Assembly: GCA_022562295.1 (NCBI GenBank)
Contig: JADFPO010000010.1
Span: forward strand, 1-33,151
Direction of reading: 5' to 3'
Origin: Gemmatimonadota bacterium
GTDB taxonomy: Bacteria > Gemmatimonadota > Gemmatimonadetes > Gemmatimonadales > GWC2-71-9
DNA: 33,151 nucleotides
Shown here one piece after another: positions 23,372 to 31,258 of this stretch. How positions within the stretch are numbered: position 1 is the stretch's first letter; every line of letters begins with the position of its first letter. The translations under genes were made by a program, and so were the position numbers. The notes beneath the pieces were generated by a model that saw only the letters and a program-made list of their open reading frames with translations, had not been told where the DNA came from and did no database searches.

Positions 23372-24260
23372 TGCGGATCCTTTCCGTTGCGGCGACGGTG
23401 TTCCTCTTGCTTGGATGTAGTCGTGGAGGAGAGGCAACTTTTCAGTTCGATGGCGAGGCCGCGCTTTCCTACGCCCAAGCGCAGATGGATTTCGGTGAGC
23501 GCATTCCCAATACGGAGGGGCACCGTCTCACGGGAGACTGGATACTCGAGCAGCTGGAGTCTCGCGCGGATTCTGTCGAGGTGCAGAGCTTCACGCACGT
23601 GACGGCCGATGGCGATACGCTGCGGCTGCGCAACTTCATCGGTCGATTTCGACCGGACGCCACCGAACGCATTCTCTTTCTCGCTCATTGGGATACACGC
23701 CCCCAGGCCGAGAAGGAATCGAATATGGCCAAGCGCCGGCTCCCCACGCCCGGAGCGAACGATGGCGCGTCCGGGGTGGCGATCCTGCTCGGTATAGCGG
23801 ATGAGCTCGAGCGGGAACCGCCGGCGTTCGGCGTGGACCTGTTGTTCGTCGATGGGGAAGACTACGGCACTTTTCTGATACGGACGTATTTCTCGGGTCG
23901 CGCTATTTCGCGGACCATCTACCCGAGGGATACTCGCCTCTGTTCGCCGTGTTGTTCGACATGGTGGGCGACGCGGACCTCAGAATCCCGCGCGAAGGCT
24001 ACTCCGTCAACGGGGCCCCCGAGGTGGTCGACCGAGTGTGGCGGAAGGCCATGGATCTCGGTTTCGGACACGTCTTCCGCTCAGAGATCGGCACTTGGGT
24101 ACGCGACGACCATATCGTGTTGCAGGAGGCGGGCATCCGCGCCATCAACGTCATCGACTTCACATATCCGTACCATCACACCACCGACGACACGATGGAC
24201 AAACTGAGCGCCCGCAGTCTCGCCATCGTCGGCAGCGTCGCTGTCGCACTCGTTCGCTGA
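23368..24260 (+). pseudogene. Glutaminyl-peptide cyclotransferase / M28-like lipoprotein, broken by a one-base frameshift
   Basis: Two overlapping frames encode one protein. The first (from ATG 23368, four-base overlap with sprA) has a lipoprotein signal (TVFLLLGC, Cys17), ILFLAHWDTRP, PGANDGASGVAILLGIADEL and LLFVDGEDYG. The match then stops at a TTTT run (23871-23874). Adding one base there restores GTFSDTDVFLGSRYFADHL in the other frame, which continues through LFAVLFDMVGDADLRI, WVRDDHIVLQEAGI and YPYHHTTDDTMDKLS to the stop at 24260. These are the zinc ligands and order of the QC/M28 fold (Asp in GANDGAS, Glu in GEDYG, Asp in FDMVGD, His in YHHT). The last motif has His where QCs usually have Trp before the ligand His. 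The break may be a true pseudogene, a sequencing error in a homopolymer, or slippage. Restored length is about 297 residues, normal for the family. Confidence 0.8.
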
Positions 24261-24336
24261 TCGTTCCGCGCAAGCAGGATACACAGCGCCTTTTTTTGGT
24301 TATCGGGCAGGGCCCCGGATCGTCGATCTTTGGGCC

Positions 24337-24951
24337 ATGGCTACGAAAGACGATCGCCGGGCCGCGCTGCTACTCCTGGTAGTCGCGCTGGCCGGCGGTT
24401 TGGTCCGACTCGGCGGACTCGCCGTCGACGCTCCCGGCGCGATCGGATACCAATCGGGAAGCGAGCGCCGACCGGGGCGCGACTCCGTCGATGCCGCGTC
24501 CGCGCGGATGTCCCGTCCGCTTGGCATGGGAGAACGCATCGATCTCGACCGGGCGGAGGCCTCCGACCTGGCCCGGCTACCTCGAATTGGGCCCGCTCTG
24601 GCCGCGCGGATCGTCAACGATCGCAAGCTCAAGGGACCGTTCGGATCGCTGCAGGAGGTTGCCAGGGTGCCTGGGGTGGGGCCGGCGGTGCTCGAGGCCA
24701 TTCGAGTGCACAGCACGTTCTCAGGCGTAGCCCGTCGCGAGCCGGCCCCGGCGAGTGGAAAGGTGAGGCTGAACACAGCGCCGGAGAGCCTGTTGCAGCA
24801 GCTTCCGGGGATCGGGCCGATCAAGGCGCGGGCGATCGTCGACGATCGGCGTCGCCACGGCCGCTACCGGACGATCGATGATTTGGTGCGGGTTCCGGGT
24901 ATCGGAACCGCGACCGTCGAGCGCCTGAGAGACCTCGTTATCGTTCGTTGA
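24337..24951 (+). CDS. Membrane-anchored protein with two ComEA-like helix-hairpin-helix modules
   Basis: The protein has 204 residues. One N-terminal membrane segment (ALLLLVVALAGGLVRLGGLA) and a variable linker precede two tandem ComEA-type modules. The first is IDLDRAEASDLARLPRIGPALAARIV with FGSLQEVARVPGVGPAVLEAI; the second is RLNTAPESLLQQLPGIGPIKARAIV with YRTIDDLVRVPGIGTATVERL. Each module has the two hairpins with the G-I-G or G-V-G turns that bind the DNA backbone non-specifically. ComEA captures incoming DNA outside the inner membrane during natural transformation. Having two full modules rather than one is unusual. It lies directly before pilB-pilT-pilC, which fits a DNA-uptake and pilus locus. 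Confidence 0.88.
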   Translation: MATKDDRRAALLLLVVALAGGLVRLGGLAVDAPGAIGYQSGSERRPGRDSVDAASARMSRPLGMGERIDLDRAEASDLARLPRIGPALAARIVNDRKLKGPFGSLQEVARVPGVGPAVLEAIRVHSTFSGVARREPAPASGKVRLNTAPESLLQQLPGIGPIKARAIVDDRRRHGRYRTIDDLVRVPGIGTATVERLRDLVIVR

Positions 24952-24958
24952 CGGTCCC

Positions 24959-24986
24959 TTGACAGGGTAAGGGGGGCCGGTACCTT
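24959..24986 (+). promoter_or_regulatory. Candidate promoter for pilBTC
   Basis: A perfect TTGACA, 16 bases and TACCTT lie 65 bases before the pilB ATG, just after the ComEA-like gene. The pattern is similar to the nadC candidate. No sigma-54 type GG-N10-GC element was seen here. Confidence 0.5.
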
Positions 24987-25050
24987 ACCACGTTGGTGCA
25001 TAAGCAGTTAAGGGTGTTGCGCCCCATCGACTTCCTCCCCTAGGACAGGT

Positions 25051-26754
25051 ATGGCGACGGCCGCTGCCAGCTCTCATCGCATGGGCGATCTACTCATCGC
25101 CGAACGCCTGATCACACAAGACCAACTCGATCAGGCGTTGTCCGAGCAACGCGGCTCGGGCATGCGTCTGGGGTATGTCTTGGTGAAAATGGGTCTCGTG
25201 CGGGAACTCGAGATTACCAAGATGCTGGCCCGCCAGTATCGGGTACCGGCGGTGGATCTGTCGCAGTTCGACGTGGACGAGAAGATCGTCAAGTTGATCC
25301 CCTCAGAGGTTGCGCTGAAGCACACCGCACTTCCGCTGAAACGCGAGGGGCGCACGCTGACGGTGGCCATGGTCGAGCCTGCCAACGCTCAGATTCTGGA
25401 CGATCTCAAATTTATTACGCGCTGCGACATTTTCCCGGTGATCGCGGGCGAATACACGTTGCGCACCGCAATCGAGAAGTATTACGAGCAAACGGACGCG
25501 CAACTCGAGAACCTTCTCCAGGACATGGAGGAGCTGGATATCGAGGTCGTCGAAGAGAAAGATGACGATGAAGACGTCGGCAACATCGCGGACGACGCGC
25601 CGGTCGTGAAGCTCATCAACGGGCTCTTGACCGACGCGGTGCTACGTGGCGCGAGTGACATTCACATCGAGCCGTTTGAGCACGAGCTTCGGGTGCGGTA
25701 CCGGGTCGACGGAGCGTTGCAAGTGGTGATGAAGCCGCCGCTGAAGTTGAAGGCGGCATTGACGAGCCGGGTCAAGATCATGTCGAACCTCAACATCGCG
25801 GAGCGGCGGGTGCCGCAAGACGGCCGGATCAAGATCAAAGTCAAAAAGCGGGTGATCGATTTCCGCGTGTCTACACTGCCGTGCATCTTTGGCGAAAAAA
25901 TCGTCATGCGGATTCTGGACAAGAGCAACTTGACTCTGGATTTGCAGACGTTCGGCTTCGAGCCCAAAGCCGAGAAGGATCTCATGGACGCCATCTCGAA
26001 TCCTTACGGCATGGTGCTCGTGACGGGGCCGACCGGTTCGGGCAAGACAACCACGTTGTATTCGGCGCTCTCGCAAATCAACAACGAAGACGTCAACATC
26101 ATGACCGCGGAAGATCCCGTGGAGTACAACCTTGACGGCATCAACCAAGTCATGGTACGGAACGATGTCGGGCTGACGTTTGCGGCGGCGCTCAAGGCGT
26201 TCTTACGGCAAGATCCGAATATCATTATGGTCGGGGAGATCCGCGACCTCGAAACGGGCAGCATCGCCATCAAGGCCGCGCTCACCGGACACCTCGTGCT
26301 CTCCACGCTGCACACCAATGACGCGCCGTCGACGGTCACGCGCATGCTCGACATGGGTCTCGCGGCGTTCAACGTGGCGAGTGCCGTAAATCTCATCGTG
26401 GCTCAGCGGTTGATTCGGCGAATCTGCGCCGACTGCAAAGAGGAGTATTCATATTCCGAAGACGAACTGGCCCCTCTCGGATTGAGTCCGAAAGAACTCG
26501 ATGAGATCACGTTCCACAAGGGGGCCGGATGCGACACGTGCGCCGGATCCGGTTACCGCGGCCGCGCCGGGCTGTACGAGGTCATGACCGTCTCCCCGGA
26601 GCTGCGGCGTATGATTCTCGCAGGAGCATCGACGGCAGATATGCAGAAAACCGCGATCGAAGAGGGGATGCTTACGCTCCGGATGGACGGCATAATGAAG
26701 CTCCGAAAAGGCGTCACGACACCGGAGGAAGTGATCAAGGAGACGGCTGGGTAA
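25051..26754 (+). CDS. pilB: Type IV pilus assembly ATPase PilB
   Basis: This 567-residue protein is full length. The N-terminal MshEN/GspE-N domain (about 8-155) is rich in LxxLL-like cyclic-di-GMP-binding-type repeats (GDLLIAERLITQDQLDQALSEQR). The acidic linker EVVEEKDDDEDV follows. The ATPase core has Walker A GPTGSGKTT (326-334), an Asp box (TAEDPVEYNLDG), Walker B (IIMVGEIRDLETG) and a His box (LSTLHTND). A zinc-binding element formed by two CxxC pairs (ICADCKE and CDTCAGSGYRGR) is typical of PilB/GspE. It powers pilus extension from the cytoplasm. It is followed after four bases by pilT. Confidence 0.97.
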   Translation: MATAAASSHRMGDLLIAERLITQDQLDQALSEQRGSGMRLGYVLVKMGLVRELEITKMLARQYRVPAVDLSQFDVDEKIVKLIPSEVALKHTALPLKREGRTLTVAMVEPANAQILDDLKFITRCDIFPVIAGEYTLRTAIEKYYEQTDAQLENLLQDMEELDIEVVEEKDDDEDVGNIADDAPVVKLINGLLTDAVLRGASDIHIEPFEHELRVRYRVDGALQVVMKPPLKLKAALTSRVKIMSNLNIAERRVPQDGRIKIKVKKRVIDFRVSTLPCIFGEKIVMRILDKSNLTLDLQTFGFEPKAEKDLMDAISNPYGMVLVTGPTGSGKTTTLYSALSQINNEDVNIMTAEDPVEYNLDGINQVMVRNDVGLTFAAALKAFLRQDPNIIMVGEIRDLETGSIAIKAALTGHLVLSTLHTNDAPSTVTRMLDMGLAAFNVASAVNLIVAQRLIRRICADCKEEYSYSEDELAPLGLSPKELDEITFHKGAGCDTCAGSGYRGRAGLYEVMTVSPELRRMILAGASTADMQKTAIEEGMLTLRMDGIMKLRKGVTTPEEVIKETAG

Positions 26755-26758
26755 TGGA

Positions 26759-27901
26759 ATGACTGAAGCTGCTACGGCGCCCGCGGCGGAGACCAAACTG
26801 AACCTGCGGTCGCTCCTCGACGAGATGATAAGTCGAGGCGCGTCCGATTTACACATCACCGCCGGCTGCTGCCCCAAACTGCGTATCGACGGGGTGATTG
26901 GCAACGCCAAATACGAGGCGGTTCTCTCTCCAAAAGAAACGCTCCAGATCGCCTATTCGGTGCTGACCGAGAACCAGAAAAAGACCTTCGAGATGGAGGA
27001 CGAGCTGGACTTCGCGTTCGGCATTCAGGATCTAGCTCGGTTCCGTGGGAATTGCTTCAAGCAACGGGGCTGTGTGTCCATCGTGATTCGACAGATTCCC
27101 ATCGAGATCAAGACCTTCGACGATTTGGGGCTGCCGCCGATACTGGCAGAGTTCACGGAACGCCCCAAAGGGCTCGTGCTGGTGACGGGGCCGACCGGGT
27201 CGGGCAAGTCGACTACCTTGGCGGCGATGATAGACCGCATCAATCGCAGAACCCACGGACACATCATCACCATCGAAGACCCGATCGAATTCGTGCACCG
27301 GCACCAATCGTGCATCATCAACCAGCGCGAAGTCGGCACGGACACGAAGTCGTTTTCCAGCGCCTTGAAATACGCGCTGCGGCAAGACCCCGATGTGGTG
27401 CTCATCGGCGAGATGCGGGACCTGGAGACCATCGCGGCCGCGATCACGATCGCCGAAACCGGACACCTGGCGTTTGCGACGCTCCACACGAACTCGGCCG
27501 CCGAGACGATCAACCGCGTGATCGATGTTTTCCCGTCCCATCAGCAGTCGCAAATTCGTGCTCAACTCGCGTTCGTGCTGGAGGGAGTCGTGACCCAGCA
27601 GCTGCTCTCGAAGGCCTCTGGATCGGGCCGTGCCATGGCATCGGAAATCATGGTGTGTACGCCGGCGATTCGCGCGCTCATCAGGGAGGACAAGATCCAT
27701 CAGATCATGTCGCAGATGCAGGCGGGCAAAAAATTCGGCATGCAAACCTTGGCGGACTCGCTGCATACCTTGTACATGCGGCGAGAAATTACTCTCGAGG
27801 AAGCGCTGCGGGTGGCGCCAGATCAGAACGAGCTTCTGCGCATGGTCGGAGAGCCCGTGCCCGGAGATGCGGCTGGGAAACGGGTCGCCGGCCGGCGCTA
27901 A
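26759..27901 (+). CDS. pilT: Type IV pilus retraction ATPase PilT
   Basis: This 380-residue protein has an N-terminal PAS-like domain (MISRGASDLHITAG, then PKLRIDG), Walker A GPTGSGKST (144-152), Asp box ITIEDPIEFVH, Walker B VLIGEMRDLETI and His box FATLHTNSAAETINRVID. The PilT-specific C-terminal element AIRALIREDKIHQIMSQMQ identifies it as the retraction motor rather than PilB or GspE; the usual form is AIRNLIRE. It depolymerises the pilus for twitching and DNA uptake. It starts four bases after pilB. Confidence 0.97.
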   Translation: MTEAATAPAAETKLNLRSLLDEMISRGASDLHITAGCCPKLRIDGVIGNAKYEAVLSPKETLQIAYSVLTENQKKTFEMEDELDFAFGIQDLARFRGNCFKQRGCVSIVIRQIPIEIKTFDDLGLPPILAEFTERPKGLVLVTGPTGSGKSTTLAAMIDRINRRTHGHIITIEDPIEFVHRHQSCIINQREVGTDTKSFSSALKYALRQDPDVVLIGEMRDLETIAAAITIAETGHLAFATLHTNSAAETINRVIDVFPSHQQSQIRAQLAFVLEGVVTQQLLSKASGSGRAMASEIMVCTPAIRALIREDKIHQIMSQMQAGKKFGMQTLADSLHTLYMRREITLEEALRVAPDQNELLRMVGEPVPGDAAGKRVAGRR

Positions 27902-27921
27902 TGAGATAGGAGGACGGAGTC

Positions 27922-29115
27922 ATGCCCCTGTACGAGTACACAGCCGAGACGGCAGCGGGTGAAGAGCAGACTGCGACTATAGATCTGCCGTCCAAGGATG
28001 ATGTCATCGCCCACCTTCGTCGCAAGCGAATGAAGGTGGTGCGGGTGCGGGAAGCAAAAAAGAAGAAGCCGAAGGGCAAGGCGCCCATGAGGGACGTCGT
28101 GATCTTCACCCGGCAGTTCGCGACGATGATCAACTCCGGCCTGCCACTCGTGCAGTCGCTCACCATTCTAGGCAAGCAAACGGATAACAAAGTCCTAGCG
28201 GAAACGACGATGTTGGTTGTGTATGACGTGGAGAGCGGTAACACACTCGCCGACTCGTTGGCCAAGCACCCCAACGTGTTCAACGATCTCTTCGTCAACA
28301 TGGTCGCGGCGGGTGAGGCGGGCGGTATTCTCGATACCATCCTCAACCGGCTCGCCGTGTTCATGGAGAAGAACGACGCGATCATCAGAAAAGTGAAAGG
28401 AGCGATGATCTATCCGGTCGTGATTTTCTCGGTCGCCGGCATTGCGATTGTCATCCTGTTGATCTTCGTCATCCCCACTTTCGAAGTGATGTTTGCATCA
28501 GTGGATATGGAGTTACCGCTTCCCACGAAGATCGTGATCTGGTTGAGCGACACCCTCGTTGGATACTGGTGGGCAATCGGAGGGGCCGCGATCGGCGCGT
28601 TCTACGCCATCACGAACTGGTACAAAACCAGCACCGGTCAGTTGGTCCTCGACTCGCTCATGCTGAAGATTCCTGTCCTCGGCGACATGCTGCTCAAGTC
28701 CGCCGTATCGCGTTTCAGTCGTACACTGGGAACGCTCCTCTCTTCGGGTGTCTCGATTCTGGAAGGATTGGAAATCACCGCACGCACCTCGGGCAATCGC
28801 GTCATTCACGACGCCATCATGGAGTCCCGCACCTCGATCGCGGGCGGGGAAACCATCGCGACACCGCTCACGGAATCGGGGGTGTTTCCCCCGATGGTGA
28901 CCTCGATGATCGCCGTGGGCGAGGCGACCGGCGGATTGGACGCCATGCTGACAAAAATCGCCGATTTCTACGATGACGAGGTCGATACGGCCGTCGGCTC
29001 GCTGTTGGCCCTCCTGGAACCCGTCATGATCGTCGTGCTCGGTGTGGTGGTCGGTGGGATGATCGTCGCCATGTACCTGCCGATCTTCAACATGATCGAA
29101 TCGGTCCAGGGATAA
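27922..29115 (+). CDS. pilC: Type IV pilus inner-membrane platform protein PilC
   Basis: This 397-residue protein has two GspF/T2SSF domains. The N-terminal MPLYEYTAETAAGEE is typical of PilC, then comes a basic linker (KKKKPKGKAP), the first domain (FTRQFATMINSGLPLVQSLTIL), membrane helices (VIFSVAGIAIVILLIFVIPTF and a second in the middle), the second domain (FSRTLGTLLSSGVSILEGLEI) and a C-terminal helix (MIVVLGVVVGGMIVAMYLPIF). It anchors PilB and PilT at the membrane. AGGAGG eight bases before the ATG is the best ribosome-binding site in the block. A strong terminator follows 32 bases after its stop. Confidence 0.96.
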   Translation: MPLYEYTAETAAGEEQTATIDLPSKDDVIAHLRRKRMKVVRVREAKKKKPKGKAPMRDVVIFTRQFATMINSGLPLVQSLTILGKQTDNKVLAETTMLVVYDVESGNTLADSLAKHPNVFNDLFVNMVAAGEAGGILDTILNRLAVFMEKNDAIIRKVKGAMIYPVVIFSVAGIAIVILLIFVIPTFEVMFASVDMELPLPTKIVIWLSDTLVGYWWAIGGAAIGAFYAITNWYKTSTGQLVLDSLMLKIPVLGDMLLKSAVSRFSRTLGTLLSSGVSILEGLEITARTSGNRVIHDAIMESRTSIAGGETIATPLTESGVFPPMVTSMIAVGEATGGLDAMLTKIADFYDDEVDTAVGSLLALLEPVMIVVLGVVVGGMIVAMYLPIFNMIESVQG

Positions 29116-29147
29116 CGACTGCGTAGCCTGGCAACGCGGCGACATGA

Positions 29148-29177
29148 GGGCCCGACCCCATGGTCGGGCCCTTTTTT
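29148..29177 (+). terminator. Intrinsic terminator after pilBTC
   Basis: A perfect ten-base stem, GGGCCCGACC and GGTCGGGCCC, with a four-base loop (CCAT) is followed directly by six T. This is a textbook rho-independent terminator, and it separates pilBTC transcription from the downstream two-component genes. Confidence 0.95.
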
Positions 29178-29257
29178 CCCTCTTCTGGCATTTTCCGCGG
29201 AAAACGATCGACGGATGATGAGAGCCCCTTCCGCGCCACCCCAGATCGCCACGGAAT

Positions 29258-29312
29258 GATAGCCAGCTGTCATCAGCTCTCAGCTATCGCTCTTGGCCAT
29301 CAGCTTTCAGCG
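29258..29312. repeat. Degenerate TCAGCT-type short repeats
   Basis: CAGCT recurs at irregular 7-20 base spacing (CCAGCTGTCATCAGCTCTC, then CAGCTATCGC, then CATCAGCTTTCAGC), with a TGATAGC element that appears again near 29498. It looks like a decayed family of short dispersed intergenic repeats, not a regulated site. Confidence 0.55.
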
Positions 29313-29362
29313 TCCGGCGTTTCGCCGTCAGGGCAGCCGTCGGGGAACCCAACAAAGTATTT

Positions 29363-29408
29363 GATCCGTGTTCACCCGCATCTTCCGTGTCATCCGCGGT
29401 CTCCTGAA
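29363..29408. repeat. ATCCGTGTTCA-type degenerate repeat
   Basis: Three imperfect words, GATCCGTGTTCACCCG, CATCTTCCGTGT and CATCCGCGGTCTCC, follow each other with a shared 'ATCCG(T/C)G' core. Similar word strings occur between genes in several environmental bacterial phyla by my recollection. The unit and function are unknown. Confidence 0.45.
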
Positions 29409-29575
29409 ACCGGCGGGACCCACGGCGGCCGGAGCTGAAGGGGAATGTGAAATCGCCGATCGACGAGTTTTGACACAGCCTCAGCTGATCGCTGACTGAT
29501 AGCCTCCCTCTCGATCACGAGTTGACGCCGCACGAGTGTTGCGTTTTGCGAGAGTCACTACGATACTAACCAACA

Positions 29576-31258
29576 ATGGCCGATTCTGAGATCGCTGCAA
29601 AGGGCAAGAAACCGCATGGTGGGGTAAGGGTGGCCATGCCGTCGGTGACCGCGCTGATGCGTTGGGTCTACGTGGGTCGTGTCAGCGTGGCTATCACCAT
29701 CTTCGTGGCGGCGTCGTTCTACTTTGCCGAGACGCCCCCGGGTGTGATCGTCACGGTCGCCGTCGCCGCGGTGCTGAGCCTGATCGTCACGGGTGCGTCG
29801 ATCTTTCACACCCACATCAGGGGCGTGGTGCCCGGCCCCAATTTCCTGTACGCGCAGAACCTGTTCGACTTGGGATTGGTCACCACGGTCGTTCACGTGA
29901 CGGGTGGCGTCAACAGCGACTTTGCGTCGCTGTACATCCTGATCATTGCGGTCAGCGCGGTGACGATGCCCATCGCCTCGAGTCTGCTCGTCACCATCAC
30001 TGCTGCAGTCCTCTATGTCGCCGACGTGGTGCTGATGTATCCCGGCCAGCTTTCGATTGCGTTGTGGCTGCAGGTGGGAGTGTTCGTGGCCGTCGCGGTG
30101 GCCACCGGCTACCTGGCCAGCCGAGTCAGAGTAGTGGGCGCGGCCGGTAGCGAACTCGAGCAAGAGGTGAAGCGTCTTCGGCTCGAAGCCGCCGACATCC
30201 TGCGCCAAATCGGGAGCGGCGTCATCACCGTTGCCGGGGATGGGTCGCTGGTGTTTGCGAACTGGGCCGCGGAGCGTCTGTTGGCCTTCGTTGCTGCTGA
30301 ATACGTCGGGCGTCCTTTCATGGAGTACCTGAACGGAGTGGCGCCCGAAATTGCCATCGCGATCGACGCCACCCGCGGAGAAGGTGGAAGGCGGCTGCGG
30401 GTTTCGGGGTGGATCAGTACGCCCAACGAGAAACTGCCGATAGGGGTGACGACGACGCTGCACCAATTGGGTGAGGAGACTCCGTCGGTCACGGCCATTT
30501 TTACGGATATCTCCGACCAGATCCGCCTGGAGGAACTCAACCGCCGCCAGGAGCGTCTCGAAGCGGTCGCGGAGCTTTCGGCGTCGCTCGCCCACGAAAT
30601 CAAGAATCCGCTCGCGTCGATCCGATCGTCGGTGGAGCAGTTGGCCGCATCGGTGCATGTGGACCCCGACGATCGGTTTCTCTCCCAGTTGGTGGTTCGC
30701 GAGAGCGATCGACTGAGTCGGCTGCTGACAGAGTTCTTGGAGTTTTCACGGGTTCGCGTCGCGGCGTCGGAGCCGGTGGACCTTGCGGTGGTCGCACGCA
30801 CCGCGGTTGCCGTTGCGCGTGAGCATCCGGATTATCCGCCTGGGGCTCGAGTGACGGTAACCGGCCATTGCCAACCCATTCCCGGCGACGAGGACCTGTT
30901 GCACCGCGTCGTGCTCAACCTCGTCCTCAACGCCCTCCAGGCGGCGGACGGCGCGGTGGAGGTTCGCGTGACGATACAGAATGCGGAGGCCCGCGATTTG
31001 CCGAGTCCCGTGTCGATGGGTTCGTGGGTGCTGCTCGAGGTGAGAGACACGGGGCCCGGGATTCCCGCGTCGCTGATGGACCGGCTCTTCGACCCGTTCG
31101 TCACCGGCCGTGAGGGGGGGACCGGACTCGGCCTTTCGGTGGTCCAGCGGGCAGTGGAAGCTCACGGAGGATTGGTGTTCGTGGATTCGGAGTCGGGCGC
31201 GGGAACCGTCTTCAGCGTCTTCCTCCCGCGGACCAAGCGAGCGGAGGTGGCGGCGTGA
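29576..31258 (+). CDS. PilS-like sensor histidine kinase
   Basis: This 560-residue protein has an N-terminal membrane region with about six helices (residues 25-190), a PAS domain (about 205-310; LRQIGSGVITVAGDGSLVFANWAAERLL) and a kinase core. The phospho-acceptor is His340 in AELSASLAHEIKNPLASIR. The ATPase domain has the N box NLVLNALQA, G1 DTGPGIP, an F box DRLFDPFVTG and G2 GGTGLGLSVV. The arrangement of six helices, PAS and HisKA matches PilS. Its partner response regulator is encoded next with a four-base overlap (GTGA). Position after pilBTC suggests it controls pilus genes, but the signal is unknown. Confidence 0.9.
   Translation: MADSEIAAKGKKPHGGVRVAMPSVTALMRWVYVGRVSVAITIFVAASFYFAETPPGVIVTVAVAAVLSLIVTGASIFHTHIRGVVPGPNFLYAQNLFDLGLVTTVVHVTGGVNSDFASLYILIIAVSAVTMPIASSLLVTITAAVLYVADVVLMYPGQLSIALWLQVGVFVAVAVATGYLASRVRVVGAAGSELEQEVKRLRLEAADILRQIGSGVITVAGDGSLVFANWAAERLLAFVAAEYVGRPFMEYLNGVAPEIAIAIDATRGEGGRRLRVSGWISTPNEKLPIGVTTTLHQLGEETPSVTAIFTDISDQIRLEELNRRQERLEAVAELSASLAHEIKNPLASIRSSVEQLAASVHVDPDDRFLSQLVVRESDRLSRLLTEFLEFSRVRVAASEPVDLAVVARTAVAVAREHPDYPPGARVTVTGHCQPIPGDEDLLHRVVLNLVLNALQAADGAVEVRVTIQNAEARDLPSPVSMGSWVLLEVRDTGPGIPASLMDRLFDPFVTGREGGTGLGLSVVQRAVEAHGGLVFVDSESGAGTVFSVFLPRTKRAEVAA

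Larger units (their letters stand above)
29116..29575. other. 460-bp gene-free stretch between pilC and the PilS-like gene
   Basis: It contains the pilC terminator and then two kinds of short degenerate repeats (annotated separately). No ORF with coding character is found; in particular there is no pilin-like prepilin leader. A third TCAGCTGATCGCTGACTGATAGCC patch lies at 29481-29504. TTGACA (29470) and TTGACG (29522) are present, but neither has a convincing -10, so the promoter of the two-component pair is unresolved. Confidence 0.6.

Noticed and set aside
24261-24300. Terminator after the QC-like gene
   Set aside because: There is a seven-T run near 24290, but only four-base GCGC arms with a long loop precede it. 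Too weak to call.
24952-25050. Sigma-54 promoter upstream of pilB
   Set aside because: GTTGGTGCATAAGCAG looks vaguely similar, but the GG and GC elements are not ten bases apart. The TTGACA-16-TACCTT pair is a better explanation.
29116-29575. Possible pilin (pilA) gene in the gap before the two-component pair
   Set aside because: No frame encodes a prepilin leader (Gly then F/M-T-L-x-E) and hydrophobic helix. Only a terminator and short repeats are present.
29558-30658. 366-residue minus-strand ORF under the PilS-like kinase
   Set aside because: It is very rich in Arg, His and Gln with no motif, and is antisense to a kinase with complete H, N, G1 and G2 boxes.
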